A DNA stretch of 64,000 nucleotides from Gracilariopsis chorda (GCA_003194525.1 NBIV01000150.1:62001-126000); one strand, 5' to 3'. Shown: positions 1-9,964, counted from the stretch's first letter. Numbers and translations are program-made. Notes: generated by a model from the letters alone, not told the origin.

Positions 1-1511
1 ATGTTTAATGTGTTATTTGTGATTCAAACAGGTGTGCTCAGAGGCAAACTGTCGGTGGTGTACATGACAAAGACGCTGAATGGATACATACACAATGGAA
101 GTCAACGAGGGGAGGGGATGCAGCGATTGCACCAACTGAAAGATGAAAAAGACATAGAACCATACGAGATGTCTCTTCTGAAGGGGCAGGTGAGTCTCTA
201 CAATGTATGCCCCCTGTACGAGGTGTCTGGCGGATATTAAATCCGCTAGTGGGTCAAACGCGCTGTTTGTAAGTTGCGTTTGCTCCCCATGATGAAGCAT
301 GACGTGTACTTCGGGTCCGTGGAGCAAGGAGAGGATATTGACGAGGAACTCGGGATTGTTCAGATTGTATACGTGTTATTCCACCGGATGTGGTCATGAT
401 GAGGGTTCAATTCGATACGTTAGGCAGTTTTTCAAGAGTGACTATAGCGGAGGGTCATCATAAGCGCCAATCAGTTAGGGCACATATCAAGTTGAACAGC
501 ACAAAATGACGTGGTGACTTCACTGATTCGAAGCGGATAACGCTTATCTACCCGGTCTCTTCTTTTAGGTTCTTCGCGAGGAGGAATTGCGCGGCGCGGC
601 AAGCAACGCGTCATCAGTGGTCATTACACAGCAAGGTAATTTATCCGCTGCAGTTGGTTCCGGAGTTCCCGCTACAAGTATCTCTGAAAGTTAACTTAAG
701 AGCTACCTGCTGAAAGACTGTCGCATATGCGGAGCTCGGCAGCGAGGACTGTGCATGTGCTGACAGCACAACAAGGTCCTTGAAGACCTGAAGCGCAACG
801 TCAAAGGGTCTGCGATGGGCCACTAGCAACCAGAATACCCTTTGTTGGAAGGCTACGCTTCCGCTCTTTGAACATACATGTACAGCTTGGAACTTGGCTA
901 CAGCCAGTTTGAAGCAATACTGACAATATCGACGACCCTCCGACTTCAAAGCCGGCTAGAAATCACTGTCGACAACGGAGAGATAACATGAGAAAGGGTT
1001 CAAAAAAATATCCGTTCTCCGTATAGCAATTACAGGGGTACGATGTTGAAGGATATCATGGCAAGAATCGCAGTTACAGAATCTGTACAGATTCTGTACA
1101 GATTCTGTAACTGCGATTCTTGCCATGACATCCGCTATTCAAATCAATCTCGCAATCTCGAGTAACCCTTTACTACGTCCGACAGCGTCGAAACGAATCT
1201 CATGAACGCCCATTCCCTGTGAACAAAAGTAAATTACGACGGTAGGTTAACCCAAGTTACGAAGTTGTACATCCGAAGCCATGTGTGGAGATCGCGGTTA
1301 TCGCTGCCAATTGGTTCAATGGGGCACAAATATCACATAGCTGGCCAATGACCCCAATAGACTAGAAAGCAAGAAACAACATTACTTTCACAAACCCAGC
1401 ATCAGTCCGTGAATGCGTTGCTCGCGACGTTCAAAAGCGGTTCTCACATCAACCAACTTCTGCTCAATAGAAGCATCTATAGCCCTGAACGTCAGCTGAA
1501 TCGGGCAATAG
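1..1511. other. Non-coding stretch without a supportable gene
   Basis: Only short ORFs of low complexity or without recognisable motifs occur here, on both strands, and none resembles a known family. The only clear structure is the perfect palindrome at 1056-1128, listed separately. The stretch could be the far edge of an intergenic or decayed-repeat region to the left of the gene island. Confidence 0.5.
1056..1128. repeat. Perfect 73-nt palindrome
   Basis: Two 36-nt arms (1056-1091 and 1093-1128) are exact reverse complements around a single central base at 1092. The centre is itself built from repeated ACAGATTCTGT units, so several registers of pairing are possible. As DNA it could extrude a cruciform; as RNA it would be a 36-bp hairpin with almost no loop. 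No gene overlaps it. It could be a miniature-element remnant, a small-RNA precursor or an assembly fold-back artefact. Confidence 0.9.
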
Positions 1512-2666
1512 ATGATGAAGTCATTCCCGAGCTTACCGCTGCTGTTTGCCGTGTGCATTTTATCGCTATGCGTCCAGCTCACTTCTGCGGAGGGTATGTC
1601 AGCACAGGCGAGCTTCTCCAAACGTTGTGAGGCCGCAGTGCAATGCATTGTATCAAACCCGTCGAATGAAACATGTGGCGTAGTACCAGTTGCTCCAAGC
1701 AAACAAAGGTTTCTCAACGACACCAGCTTTTCACTAAAGCTTCTTCGAGAGGGCGTGTACTTGTACACCGAGATCGCTTACAACACTCTGGTGCTGAAGA
1801 GTGGGCGTCATATAACGCTGATTGATTTCCCGCTAGCGGCTGGAAGCGCTGTTACAAACGACTCTGGCTTATTACGGGCGATTCCGCAGGTGTTGAATGG
1901 CACTATTCCTTACCGTGTGGATATGGTATATTCGCATGCGCACTTTGACCATATCGGGACGTCCAGACTGGTGTTCAACTTCCTGCGAAGGCAATACCCG
2001 TCAGCGAAGATCCTGGTGTGGGGCACACTGGAAACGCGCAAATTGATCCGTGATTCTAAGAGACAGCTCTCCGTGAAACCGAACATAATCGTTGGAAGAC
2101 GCGGACGTACACTGTTCATGTCGCCCACTCTGATGGTTCGGTTGGACATCATCGGTGGTCACACGCAGAGCGATCTTCGAGTCTACATCCCGCCGTCTCG
2201 AGCCGGCGGCGGAATTGTGATGTTTGTGGACGTTGTGTTCCCCGGGTTTGCAGCGCCGTTTAATTTTGCCATAACGCAAGATTTACGGCAATACATCAAG
2301 TCGCACCAGCGCGTATTACGACTGAGGTTTGATACGTTTGTGCCAGGCCACATTGGACTTGGAAACAGAACGGATGTGGTTGTGAGCATGGAGTATGCGA
2401 AGAGTGTGCTGGAAGCGGCGAAACAGGCTGTAGCATCGGTGACGTTACAACAGCAAATCGATGCTGGAATCGGTCGAGTTTCCGATCCGAATGCGGCCGA
2501 GTTTGGGAACTTCTTCTTCCCGTTCGTTTCCGTTCTTCGTCCGCTTCAGATAGAAGCGTGTTTCCGCATAGTGGTGGAGAAATGGGGGTGTCGATTGGGG
2601 GGGACAGACTTGGTGGCGCGTGGACACTGTTTCACAGCATTGCAATTCCTTGATATCGAGTTGTAG
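1512..2666 (+). CDS. Secreted metallo-beta-lactamase-fold hydrolase
   Basis: This 384-aa protein begins with a hydrophobic signal-peptide-like segment (residues 4-26) and so is probably secreted or enters the endomembrane system. The body is a metallo-beta-lactamase fold. The metal motif SHAHFDH is at 141-147, with further ligands His217 (GGHT), Asp240 (VDVVF) and His280 (VPGHIG). The full dinuclear zinc set is therefore present and the enzyme is expected to be active, but the substrate cannot be told from sequence; the superfamily includes lactamases, lactonases and thioesterases. A second Met directly follows the first (1515), so the start is ambiguous by one codon. It is a single uninterrupted exon. 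Confidence 0.8.
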   Translation: MMKSFPSLPLLFAVCILSLCVQLTSAEGMSAQASFSKRCEAAVQCIVSNPSNETCGVVPVAPSKQRFLNDTSFSLKLLREGVYLYTEIAYNTLVLKSGRHITLIDFPLAAGSAVTNDSGLLRAIPQVLNGTIPYRVDMVYSHAHFDHIGTSRLVFNFLRRQYPSAKILVWGTLETRKLIRDSKRQLSVKPNIIVGRRGRTLFMSPTLMVRLDIIGGHTQSDLRVYIPPSRAGGGIVMFVDVVFPGFAAPFNFAITQDLRQYIKSHQRVLRLRFDTFVPGHIGLGNRTDVVVSMEYAKSVLEAAKQAVASVTLQQQIDAGIGRVSDPNAAEFGNFFFPFVSVLRPLQIEACFRIVVEKWGCRLGGTDLVARGHCFTALQFLDIEL

Positions 2667-4340
2667 AGTGGACATGCGCGTTGATGTGTACGGCCAACAA
2701 GACTGCGGAACGGCGCGGCAAAGAATTCTCTGGTTTTCTAATGGCGGCACGGAAGAGCCGCAATGCAAATGTGGAACATCGCGGGGGTGGCTGTTTTGCT
2801 TTTTTTTGTGCCAGCTCAATTAAACGCGTTACGCACCGTCTGTATGACATCGCATGTCGTTTTCGTGTTTTTGACCGCTCACACTGACTGTGTCGAGCAT
2901 GCGTCGCACGGACGCAAACCGGGGCGAAGAGCGTGGTTGGACAACGGATGAAGGAGTAAAAAAGATGACGGGGTTGCTGTTGAAGGGAGAGACGGGAACT
3001 CCCTCCGTTGGACCTTTTATAGGGGCTCGGTTCAGACCCAGACGCTACTCGACGTGGGTGGCAAATTCGAACAAGTGATAGCATACGCCCATACTTAGGA
3101 AAGTAAATAACTTGAGTGCCTCTTAACAGAAAGTGTTAAGGGTTAGTTGCTAGCGATCGCCTACGTTGGCAGTAGCTAAATCAGTTCCTAGGCAGCAGTT
3201 CGTCACTACACCGTATGCAAGAGAATTCAGTTTTTTTTCTTGTAACCTGTATAGTACACAGTGTATACTATCAAAGAAGGGCTATTTTTCAAGTGCAAGG
3301 TGGAAGGTTTGACGCGAGGCCGAGGGCGTTTTCCTTTTTTTGTTGGAGCTGCGCTGTGTGTACCGTTGGTACGGTAAGCACGCCACGCCCCTATTTTGGT
3401 GCCGAGACTTTTCGCCGACTGTGGAGGGCTCTCTTGTGTGTGCGTGTCTAGCTGGGTTATCGTTAATTATAGCTCTGTGACATTCGAGACCTAGTGCGTG
3501 TGTATGGTGCACAGCGCACAACGCGGATTATACGCGCGTTTGTCAACTGCCGTTCCTTTTTTTTTTTTTTCTCTGAAGGGGGCTGGAGCTTTTGGTGACA
3601 AAAGCTTGCAACGCCACTATTTTCTTTATGGTGTATGCTTAAGTGGTGCTTGAATTGCACCGCCAGCTTTGGAATAGATAGATACAAAAGGAAGAGCAAG
3701 TGAATTGAGAGCATGGCTTGCAACTGACAGTTTGGCAGCAAAAGAACATGAGATACGGATGAGATAGATTTAGTTGGCAGCGAATAATAAGAATTGACAC
3801 GAGTCCAAGTTTGGTTTGGCCTCTTGCTACAAGGGTAACCCTTAGCGTGCATAGCACAGAAGAGAACAAATGAGGAAATGGTTGTAGCACACAGATTAAA
3901 AGTGATGACTCCTCCTCTGCGCGTTCGCGTTCATATTGTTTGAGCGCCAGTGGGGAGGGGGGTGGGGGTTAATAACGTAGAACGAATGCAAAAGATACAG
4001 ACACGGAAGTTTACGCAATAGCAGGGATGCACCACTGGGAGGTGCAGCACATTGACGCACTTTGCACATGTACTCTTCGAAGTGAGGATGAGTTGGGCAC
4101 TTCATTCCGAACAGGACATGTGCAAGAACGACAACGCTGTTTAAAATAATGGAGGAGACGGAGAACAAGGGGGGAGTGCTGTTGTGCTTGACTTGTGTGT
4201 GAATGTGACGATGAAGCGCAAGCAAGCAGCACACAAGGGCGCTTCGCCCTGTTGCTCGGGCGCGTTAACGATTGCGCTCCCCAAGGAGAGGCGCGCCATC
4301 AAAACATGCGGCAGGGAAAGAAACTGTTGAACGAGGCGCT
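2667..4340. other. Intergenic stretch without a supportable gene
   Basis: Several 60-150 codon ORFs occur on both strands but none shows a recognisable motif, and they overlap one another in different frames. There is a T14 run at 3557-3570 and otherwise unstructured sequence. A 3' UTR of the preceding hydrolase gene probably occupies the first few hundred bases. Confidence 0.4.
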
Positions 4341-4796
4341 TCAGAAGGATGTAGAAGTGGCCTGACGATGCACAGCGGAGGGGAGCACGCGAGGCGGAGA
4401 AGGCGGGTCAACAACGGTTGCAGCGGCGGCGGCCGCACGGGCTGTGACGTCGTGTGCGAACTGTGGCGGGGAGCAAGGCTGCTCGTTTGTTGCGGGGGCG
4501 ATGGGATCGTTTGGATTGTCACATCGGTCAGTTTCGTCGGCGGGGTTGAGAAGGGCGGCTATGGCAATTCGCGGCGCTGCCGAGGTGGGGAAACATGCGT
4601 GACAGGCGGGGTCTGAGCAAGCGGGAGAGTTAAAGCGGTAATGAAGACAACGTCTACGACGATGACACTCTCTTGCGGCGAAGCGTTTGGCGCAGGACAT
4701 GCCGCAAAAGCGGCCGGAGCCGTACGAGCCATCTATAGGCGAGCCGCAGTCACGGCAGGTAGCGGCGTGTGGCGAGGGGGTAGGAAGGGGTGTCAT
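4341..4796 (-). CDS. Small protein with a CxxC...YGSGRFC..C zinc-type motif
   Basis: Reading from the ATG at 4796 gives 151 aa. Near the N-terminus a cysteine motif of the form CRDCG-(x)6-YGSGRFCGMSCAKRF appears, resembling a short putative zinc-binding motif (CxxC then GSGRFC.xxCA) seen in proteins of several microbial eukaryotes. A basic segment (ECHRRRRC) and a proline/alanine-rich tail follow. The ORF stays open upstream to 4973, but that extension is low-complexity and this Met sits just before the motif. It lies head-to-head with Ku80, 366 bp away. The function is unknown, and the tail could be part of an unspliced transcript. Confidence 0.45.
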   Translation of the reverse strand: MTPLPTPSPHAATCRDCGSPIDGSYGSGRFCGMSCAKRFAARECHRRRRCLHYRFNSPACSDPACHACFPTSAAPRIAIAALLNPADETDRCDNPNDPIAPATNEQPCSPPQFAHDVTARAAAAAATVVDPPSPPRVLPSAVHRQATSTSF

Positions 4797-5162
4797 AGCG
4801 GCGGCGTTGGTGGTGGTAAGGGTGCGAGAGGAGGGGGGAGGAGGGGGGAGGAGGCGGGGATGAGGGGGTGCGCAAGAACGCGCGGCTGCGCGTGGCTTTG
4901 GTACGTGCAGGGAGAGCGCGAGCCGGGGAGAATTGCGGCAGCGTGGGCGCGTTGAGCCGCGTGAAAACAGCACTTATCGCTAGCGACACGTCGAACAGCG
5001 CCTTGCGACAAGGCGCATATCACCGCCTTACACCCCGCGCATTACAGATATTTTTAGCGCCGCTTTTTCTTGGGCATCTCTGAGCAGCGTGCGGAGCGCT
5101 CGGAGCGCGGCGTGGCCCTTTCGGGCGGCGGCTGCGGGGCGCGGCGCAGGCGGTCGGCGAAC

Positions 5163-7577
5163 ATGAAGCTTTCCGCGGCTCCTTGCGTCGAGGAGCGCCA
5201 GGCGCGACAGCCCGAGGCGCTCTTGCTTGCGCTTGACGTGCGTGCCGCTTCCGCTGACTCCTTCGAGCAGCTTCGCGACGCCGCCGTTCGCCTCGCTCGC
5301 ACGCGCCTCGTGTACTCGGAGCGCGACGACCTCATCTCCGTCCTGCGCTGCGGCACCGACAGCGCCAGCAACGACTTCAACGACGACAACCAGCACGCGT
5401 ACAAGAACATCTCCGTCGTTGTGCCGCTGGTTTCCAGTTCTCTCCGCGCCGTGGCCGCCTTGAAACTCTCCCAACCCCACAATTCCCGCTTCAATTTCTT
5501 CGACCTGCTCGATGTGGGCGGCCATTACCTCACCTCCGCCGCCGCCAAGCGCGGCCGTCGCCACCGCTTGGTGCTCTTCACGGATGGTGAATGCATGTAT
5601 CACAGCCTGACAGACGACGATGTGCAAGATTTCAAATCGCTGTGTGCGCATTACGCACATAATGCGCTCAGAGTTGACGTCATTTATCACTGTTCCGAAC
5701 CGCAACAACAGCGTATAGCCCACTTGGAGCACGCCTTTCCCGACCTCTCCTCCCTGCCCGTGCGAGACGTTATACAGCATTGCGGCAGTACTGAACTGGC
5801 TGTCTTCTACATCATCACCACATTCACAAAAGGAATGCTCCTTTCGTATCAGCACGCCTCTCCCCTGGTTGACACCCCCACCGCAAAGATCAAACGCGCC
5901 ACTGCAAAGTTCAAGGGCGTCTTGAATCTTGCAAATACCCTCAAGATCCCCGTCAAACGATACAACCACGTACAACCTGCAAAGCATCCCCCTAGCTCAA
6001 AGATTTCATGGAACGCTTCGCTTGCCAACAGACGCCCGGTTCCCGTGCATGTGGAAACGCAACGCGTCGCCTCGGCAAACGATGACGCCCCTTTATCCGA
6101 ACACAGCATCACCCATGCCTTTCCCTACGGGCCCCAACTCGTACCGGAAACTAATCACGTCGATTCTATGGCGTGGCACATGCGCCGCGAAAAGGGGCTT
6201 GATGTCATTGGTTTTGTCCCTGCCCACTCGCTTTCTCCCAACGTGTTTCTCAATTCCGTGGATGTGCTCGTGCCCATGACGGGAAGTGAGCCTTCGGAAA
6301 GGTTGATGCGCGCGCTTGTTCTTGCCTTGTCCGCTGAGAAAATGGGCATTCTTGCCAGGTCTGTCATGTTTGCAAAAGGTGGCCCGCCCGCTTTGGCCTA
6401 CATGTGGCCCTGTGTCGAAGTCGATCGCAAGTCGTCAACGCTCAAGAATTGTTTTCTTTACATTGTTGACGTCCCGATGAAGGAGGATGTTCGATATCTT
6501 CCGTTTGCTAGTTTGGATGATGTGTATCAAAACGTTGACCAGTCTGCCACCGATGCTATGGATCGTCTCATTTCTGCCGCTAACTTGGATCTTGATTCCA
6601 CGCAACATGCAATGTTGGATGAAGAAGAGGAGGAAGAGCAAGATCCACCTTTTTGGCCCACGGAGCAGTGCAATCCGAACTTGGCCTGGTTTCATATGTG
6701 TATTGTGCATCGGGCAATTGATGGTGAGAAGGGCACTGACTTTCCACCCTTGTCCCAGTGGCAGTGCAATCTTATGGACCCTATGCAGTTTATCAAACAG
6801 GCTAACCGAAAAGAGTTTGATAAGAGTTTAGAGGACTTGAAAAAGGCGCTTCCAGTACGGCCAGCACCGAAACGAGAAAAACGGAGCAGACCTATGCTCC
6901 AGGCTGTTACCGGTGATCAGGCAGCTCTTCAGAATTACCTACCCAAGGACGAGACCGTGGAACAGAACGCTGAAGATACTCAGCAACAGCAGAGCGAAGA
7001 AGAGCAAGACGAGGCTGATGAAGTGGACCAAGCCCCTCACCCGCACACTCTGCGTTCCATGGATGACGCCGCGACGCAAATCACTGAGCTAGGAGTCGTT
7101 GATGTTAGTGAAGAGAAGCCGGAATCAGACTTTGCTAATCTGGTGAAGAATGGTCAGTTCCGCTTTGCTTCCTTGTCGATCATGGTGGTTATTCGACGCC
7201 TGATCCGGGACGCTTCAGATGAGGACAAGGCAATGCGCTGTCTAAAGGCTTTACGAAAAGCCGCTCTTGCACAAAATGACCCTCGCTTGTTTAATGACTT
7301 CGTGGTGGAACTTGTCCGTCGCTGTGACCGTGATGACTCCACTGGAAATAGGACGCGCGCTTTCTTTCGATATGTTGCTTTGCACGATCAGATCCAATAT
7401 ACTTTAGACGTTATTCCTGCTGCGAGTCAACCAAAGGAGCCGGGTTCAACTGCTGCACACCTAAACTACATGAGCTATCTTCAAGAGATTTCTTCTCGCA
7501 TTAAGCAACTTACGAGGACGGAGCAAAAGACGGAGCCTTCTTTGAGCGTTGTGAGTAGTAGCGCACGAAAAGATTAG
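5163..7577 (+). CDS. KU80: Ku80 (ATP-dependent DNA helicase 2 subunit 2)
   Basis: About 804 aa from the ATG at 5163. Ku80 pairs with Ku70 to form a ring that threads onto broken DNA ends and starts non-homologous end joining in the nucleus. The N-terminal third is the Ku von Willebrand A-type domain (LLLALDVRA strand, RHRLVLFTDGE strand). The central Ku core aligns well with the family, including MAWHMRREKGLDVIGFVP and the strand motif CFLYIVDVPMKEDVRYLPF. An acidic, Gln-rich linker leads to a helical C-terminal block (about residues 650-760) that looks like the Ku80 DNA-PK-binding domain. The frame is open back to 5070, but that stretch is basic low complexity and the Ku fold begins just after 5163. 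Human Ku80 is 732 aa; the linker explains the extra length. Confidence 0.88.
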   Translation: MKLSAAPCVEERQARQPEALLLALDVRAASADSFEQLRDAAVRLARTRLVYSERDDLISVLRCGTDSASNDFNDDNQHAYKNISVVVPLVSSSLRAVAALKLSQPHNSRFNFFDLLDVGGHYLTSAAAKRGRRHRLVLFTDGECMYHSLTDDDVQDFKSLCAHYAHNALRVDVIYHCSEPQQQRIAHLEHAFPDLSSLPVRDVIQHCGSTELAVFYIITTFTKGMLLSYQHASPLVDTPTAKIKRATAKFKGVLNLANTLKIPVKRYNHVQPAKHPPSSKISWNASLANRRPVPVHVETQRVASANDDAPLSEHSITHAFPYGPQLVPETNHVDSMAWHMRREKGLDVIGFVPAHSLSPNVFLNSVDVLVPMTGSEPSERLMRALVLALSAEKMGILARSVMFAKGGPPALAYMWPCVEVDRKSSTLKNCFLYIVDVPMKEDVRYLPFASLDDVYQNVDQSATDAMDRLISAANLDLDSTQHAMLDEEEEEEQDPPFWPTEQCNPNLAWFHMCIVHRAIDGEKGTDFPPLSQWQCNLMDPMQFIKQANRKEFDKSLEDLKKALPVRPAPKREKRSRPMLQAVTGDQAALQNYLPKDETVEQNAEDTQQQQSEEEQDEADEVDQAPHPHTLRSMDDAATQITELGVVDVSEEKPESDFANLVKNGQFRFASLSIMVVIRRLIRDASDEDKAMRCLKALRKAALAQNDPRLFNDFVVELVRRCDRDDSTGNRTRAFFRYVALHDQIQYTLDVIPAASQPKEPGSTAAHLNYMSYLQEISSRIKQLTRTEQKTEPSLSVVSSSARKD

Positions 7578-7692
7578 GTCATAACATGAATGTAGTGATG
7601 CCAGGTGTGCAAAGGGTGGAAACAATGGCAGGGCTTGAGAAGTATCAGAAGCGCGACACGAACGCCCGCTCGCTATATCCGAAAACGACCTT

Positions 7693-8568
7693 GTGCTTAT
7701 GGGTTTGCGTAAAGTTTGCATCGTATTTTCGTATGTGCGTATGACTTTGGAGAACAATTCTGTCTCCCATTGTCTTCGCGGATGGTATGAGAAAGTTGTC
7801 TCTTCTATGAAAAGCCAGAAACTTGTCATGAAGATTCCAGATTCTAGATTTCATGAGAGGTCGATCGAGAACTCATCTCCCTTTCCTTTATTCGTAAAGG
7901 AAACACAGGGGCACCACATTAAGATGGGTTGCGCGTTCCCCATGGTACTTATCCATACCAATCAAGCACGGTATGTCTCCCAACACTTTTCGGAAGGCGT
8001 AGAAAGAAGCACTTCGACAACGAACGTCGTCCTAAGGGGAGTGTGACCTGTTCTTAGTTAGAATTTGGCTGTGTGATACTCTAGCTGAGCAGTTAATGCG
8101 AATACCAATATGCCGTAATTAGGCATATTGAACACACAATACAGAGGAGTTAATGCAAAGATCTATTGCATTCTTCATTGATTTCCTTCGTACTTCTGCA
8201 ACAAGGCTATGGCTACTTTTGGTTGGGTTCTACGGTCAGTGCCTCTATTTCTGACGCCATGGTATCATGTTCTAGAATGTAAAAGGCTAATCTATTTTGT
8301 TGCTGTAGAGTTTGACAAGGGTATGGCATTAAATGTTGTCACGGTGCTTTTCAAAACTTTGAGAAAAAAATATCAATCGTCATGCTCCGATTGGGATCTA
8401 AGATGTGATGTGACAAAGTTCGATGGCGTCGAGACGCTGTCTTCAACGGTTATAAAGGTACCGCTGATCTCTGTTGATCATAAAAACTATGAATATGAGC
8501 TCCCCAAGCATGGTACACAGGCTCGTGGGGACGCTTCAACGATGCTCTCGCCGGCGCACTTTTTCTAG
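7693..8568 (+). other. Possible upstream exons of the trypsin-like protease gene
   Basis: Two plus-strand ORFs (7693-8046, 117 codons; 8209-8568, 119 codons) lie between Ku80 and the protease exon at 8724. They are not low-complexity, and the second runs toward possible GT donors around 8457 and 8511. The downstream exon begins in mid-protein right after an AG acceptor, so 5' exons must exist somewhere here. I could not fix the splice sites or recognise a domain. Confidence 0.3.
8091..8156. repeat. Small hairpin flanked by 9-bp direct repeats
   Basis: A perfect 9-bp stem (8106-8114 with 8122-8130, 7-nt loop) is flanked by two copies of AGTTAATGC at 8091-8099 and 8148-8156. The layout of direct repeat, inverted repeat, direct repeat resembles a tiny insertion with a target-site duplication. 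It lies in sequence likely to be intronic or 5' to the protease exon. Confidence 0.45.
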
Positions 8569-8723
8569 TTTAGCGGCAGCACATTCATCATGGTTCAAAA
8601 TACCAGAAGAGGGAATGGTCCGTTAAATAGATGAACTTTATACCCCGTGGTCGTATTGCAAGCGAGGAATATGCACACCACAACACATGCTAACTTGGAT
8701 TAAAACATTGTACCACAACACAG

Positions 8724-9449
8724 AAAGAATTCGAGTTGCTCGCCAGAGGTTCTGCATTCTTCGTCTCTGGACCAATTAGCGGCGCCCTTATCGCTCTCCT
8801 CTCCGCCCATGTGGCAGCTCCTCACAGATTCGCAAACTATTTTCCACACGAATGGTTACGTCACGTGAAGGATGGCAACTGCAGAAGTGTGCTTGAGACG
8901 CGTAGCAAAGATGGGAAGGACGTGACATCGACCATCAGTGAACTCCCTTTGAGGACAGGATTCAGGCATTCTGCTCTAGACGTAGCAGCGTTTGTACTCG
9001 GTGAGAAAGAGGAGGAAATGATAAAGAAGAGCGGCATACGTGTCTTGAAGCTGCACGACGCAGGGCCTCAAGCTGGACAGAAAGTGGCTATAGGAGGCTA
9101 TCGATTAATTGGCGAAAGTGGGTCAGGAACGGAGGCTGTGATCGAGACAAAACTGGACGGTGCTGTATCGGAAGTAGTTCAGTCTCGTGTTTTCGTCAAT
9201 ACTGGTAACGTCGACAGCGAGATGGGGATGTGCGGAGGGCCGGTGATTTTGCAAGACAATGACACTAGTTGCTGTGGGATATTGGAGGGACTTGTCCCAA
9301 GGATAGAAGAAGGGGCTGAAGTGCAAGAAATGCATCGCAGAGTTGCAGGGCATTCAGTGTATATCACAGCACGAGAACTGCAGATGTTTTTGCATGATAT
9401 AGAAACAGAAGTGGCACGGACTCAGAACAAGGAGCTAACGACAAAGTAA
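8724..9449 (+). CDS. Chymotrypsin-fold protease with Cys nucleophile (3' exon)
   Basis: An exon of about 241 codons starts right after a CAG acceptor at 8721-8723 and ends at a TAA at 9449. There is no ATG at its start, so the gene has upstream exon(s). The sequence reads as a trypsin/chymotrypsin-like domain. GSAFFVS is followed by ALIALLSAHVAAP, which carries the catalytic His as in a typical TAAHV motif; SALDVAAFVL carries the Asp; GMCGGPVI sits at the nucleophile loop (usually GxSGGP). The nucleophile position is therefore cysteine, giving a predicted H-D-C triad. The domain is followed by an Arg/Glu-rich helix and no transmembrane segment. It follows Ku80 on the same strand. An inactive homologue is the main alternative. 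Confidence 0.6.
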   Translation, partial: KEFELLARGSAFFVSGPISGALIALLSAHVAAPHRFANYFPHEWLRHVKDGNCRSVLETRSKDGKDVTSTISELPLRTGFRHSALDVAAFVLGEKEEEMIKKSGIRVLKLHDAGPQAGQKVAIGGYRLIGESGSGTEAVIETKLDGAVSEVVQSRVFVNTGNVDSEMGMCGGPVILQDNDTSCCGILEGLVPRIEEGAEVQEMHRRVAGHSVYITARELQMFLHDIETEVARTQNKELTTK

Positions 9450-9619
9450 ACACGCTCGAGGTTGTACCGATGTGCATGTGGAAAATGTCGGAAGGCAAGG
9501 TGTATTAGTACCATGAGAACAGTAGACCAGTGGATTCGTAAGGTTTTACCATGCGAGCGGGGTACGCTTGTTGAAGCAAAAAAGGGAGAGAAAGTGTGTC
9601 TCAAATCACAGCTGCGAGT

Positions 9620-9964
9620 CTAGGATGAGTTAGCCGGTTGCTTTTCTTTTGGCTTCTCTGCCTGGGTTCCAAATCGAATGGTGTCGAACACAGAGGAAAG
9701 ATACTCATTGTCTTCATTCTGCACAGCCTGTTGCACTGCGCGGCGGTTTACACGACGCGGAAGCCTCTTGCGATGCATGCGGGCGTATTCAAGATTACGC
9801 AAACTCTTCTCCTTCTTCAGATCTCTTCGGCACCGCATGGTGACAGGAGCCACAGGGGATAGGGTTTGGTCTTCACCTCTCTTTCCGTGTGACAAAGGGC
9901 AAGTGGAAAAAGTTGAGACCGATGACAGCGGCAGTGGTGCCGAAGTGACGAACGCGGAGAACAT
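9620..9964 (-). CDS. Small basic protein, possibly organelle-targeted
   Basis: A 114-aa ORF. The first 40 residues are rich in Ser, Thr and Pro and poor in acidic residues, like a transit peptide. A strongly basic region follows (MRCRRDLKKEKSLRNLEYAR, then HRKRLPRRVNRRAV), then a short acidic-hydrophobic tail (NEDNEYLSSVFDTIRFG). The composition suggests an RNA- or ribosome-binding organelle protein, but I do not recognise the family. It is tail-to-tail with the protease gene, with stop codons 170 bp apart. The start could instead be the internal Met before RCRRDLKK. Confidence 0.5.
   Translation of the reverse strand: MFSAFVTSAPLPLSSVSTFSTCPLSHGKRGEDQTLSPVAPVTMRCRRDLKKEKSLRNLEYARMHRKRLPRRVNRRAVQQAVQNEDNEYLSSVFDTIRFGTQAEKPKEKQPANSS

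Noticed and set aside
2632..3084. 150-codon minus-strand ORF
   Set aside because: Arg/Ser-rich with no motif, and it overlaps the end of the hydrolase gene.
5028..5987. 319-codon minus-strand ORF antisense to Ku80
   Set aside because: It mirrors strongly biased coding sequence of Ku80 and shows only Gly/Val/Glu runs, no motif.
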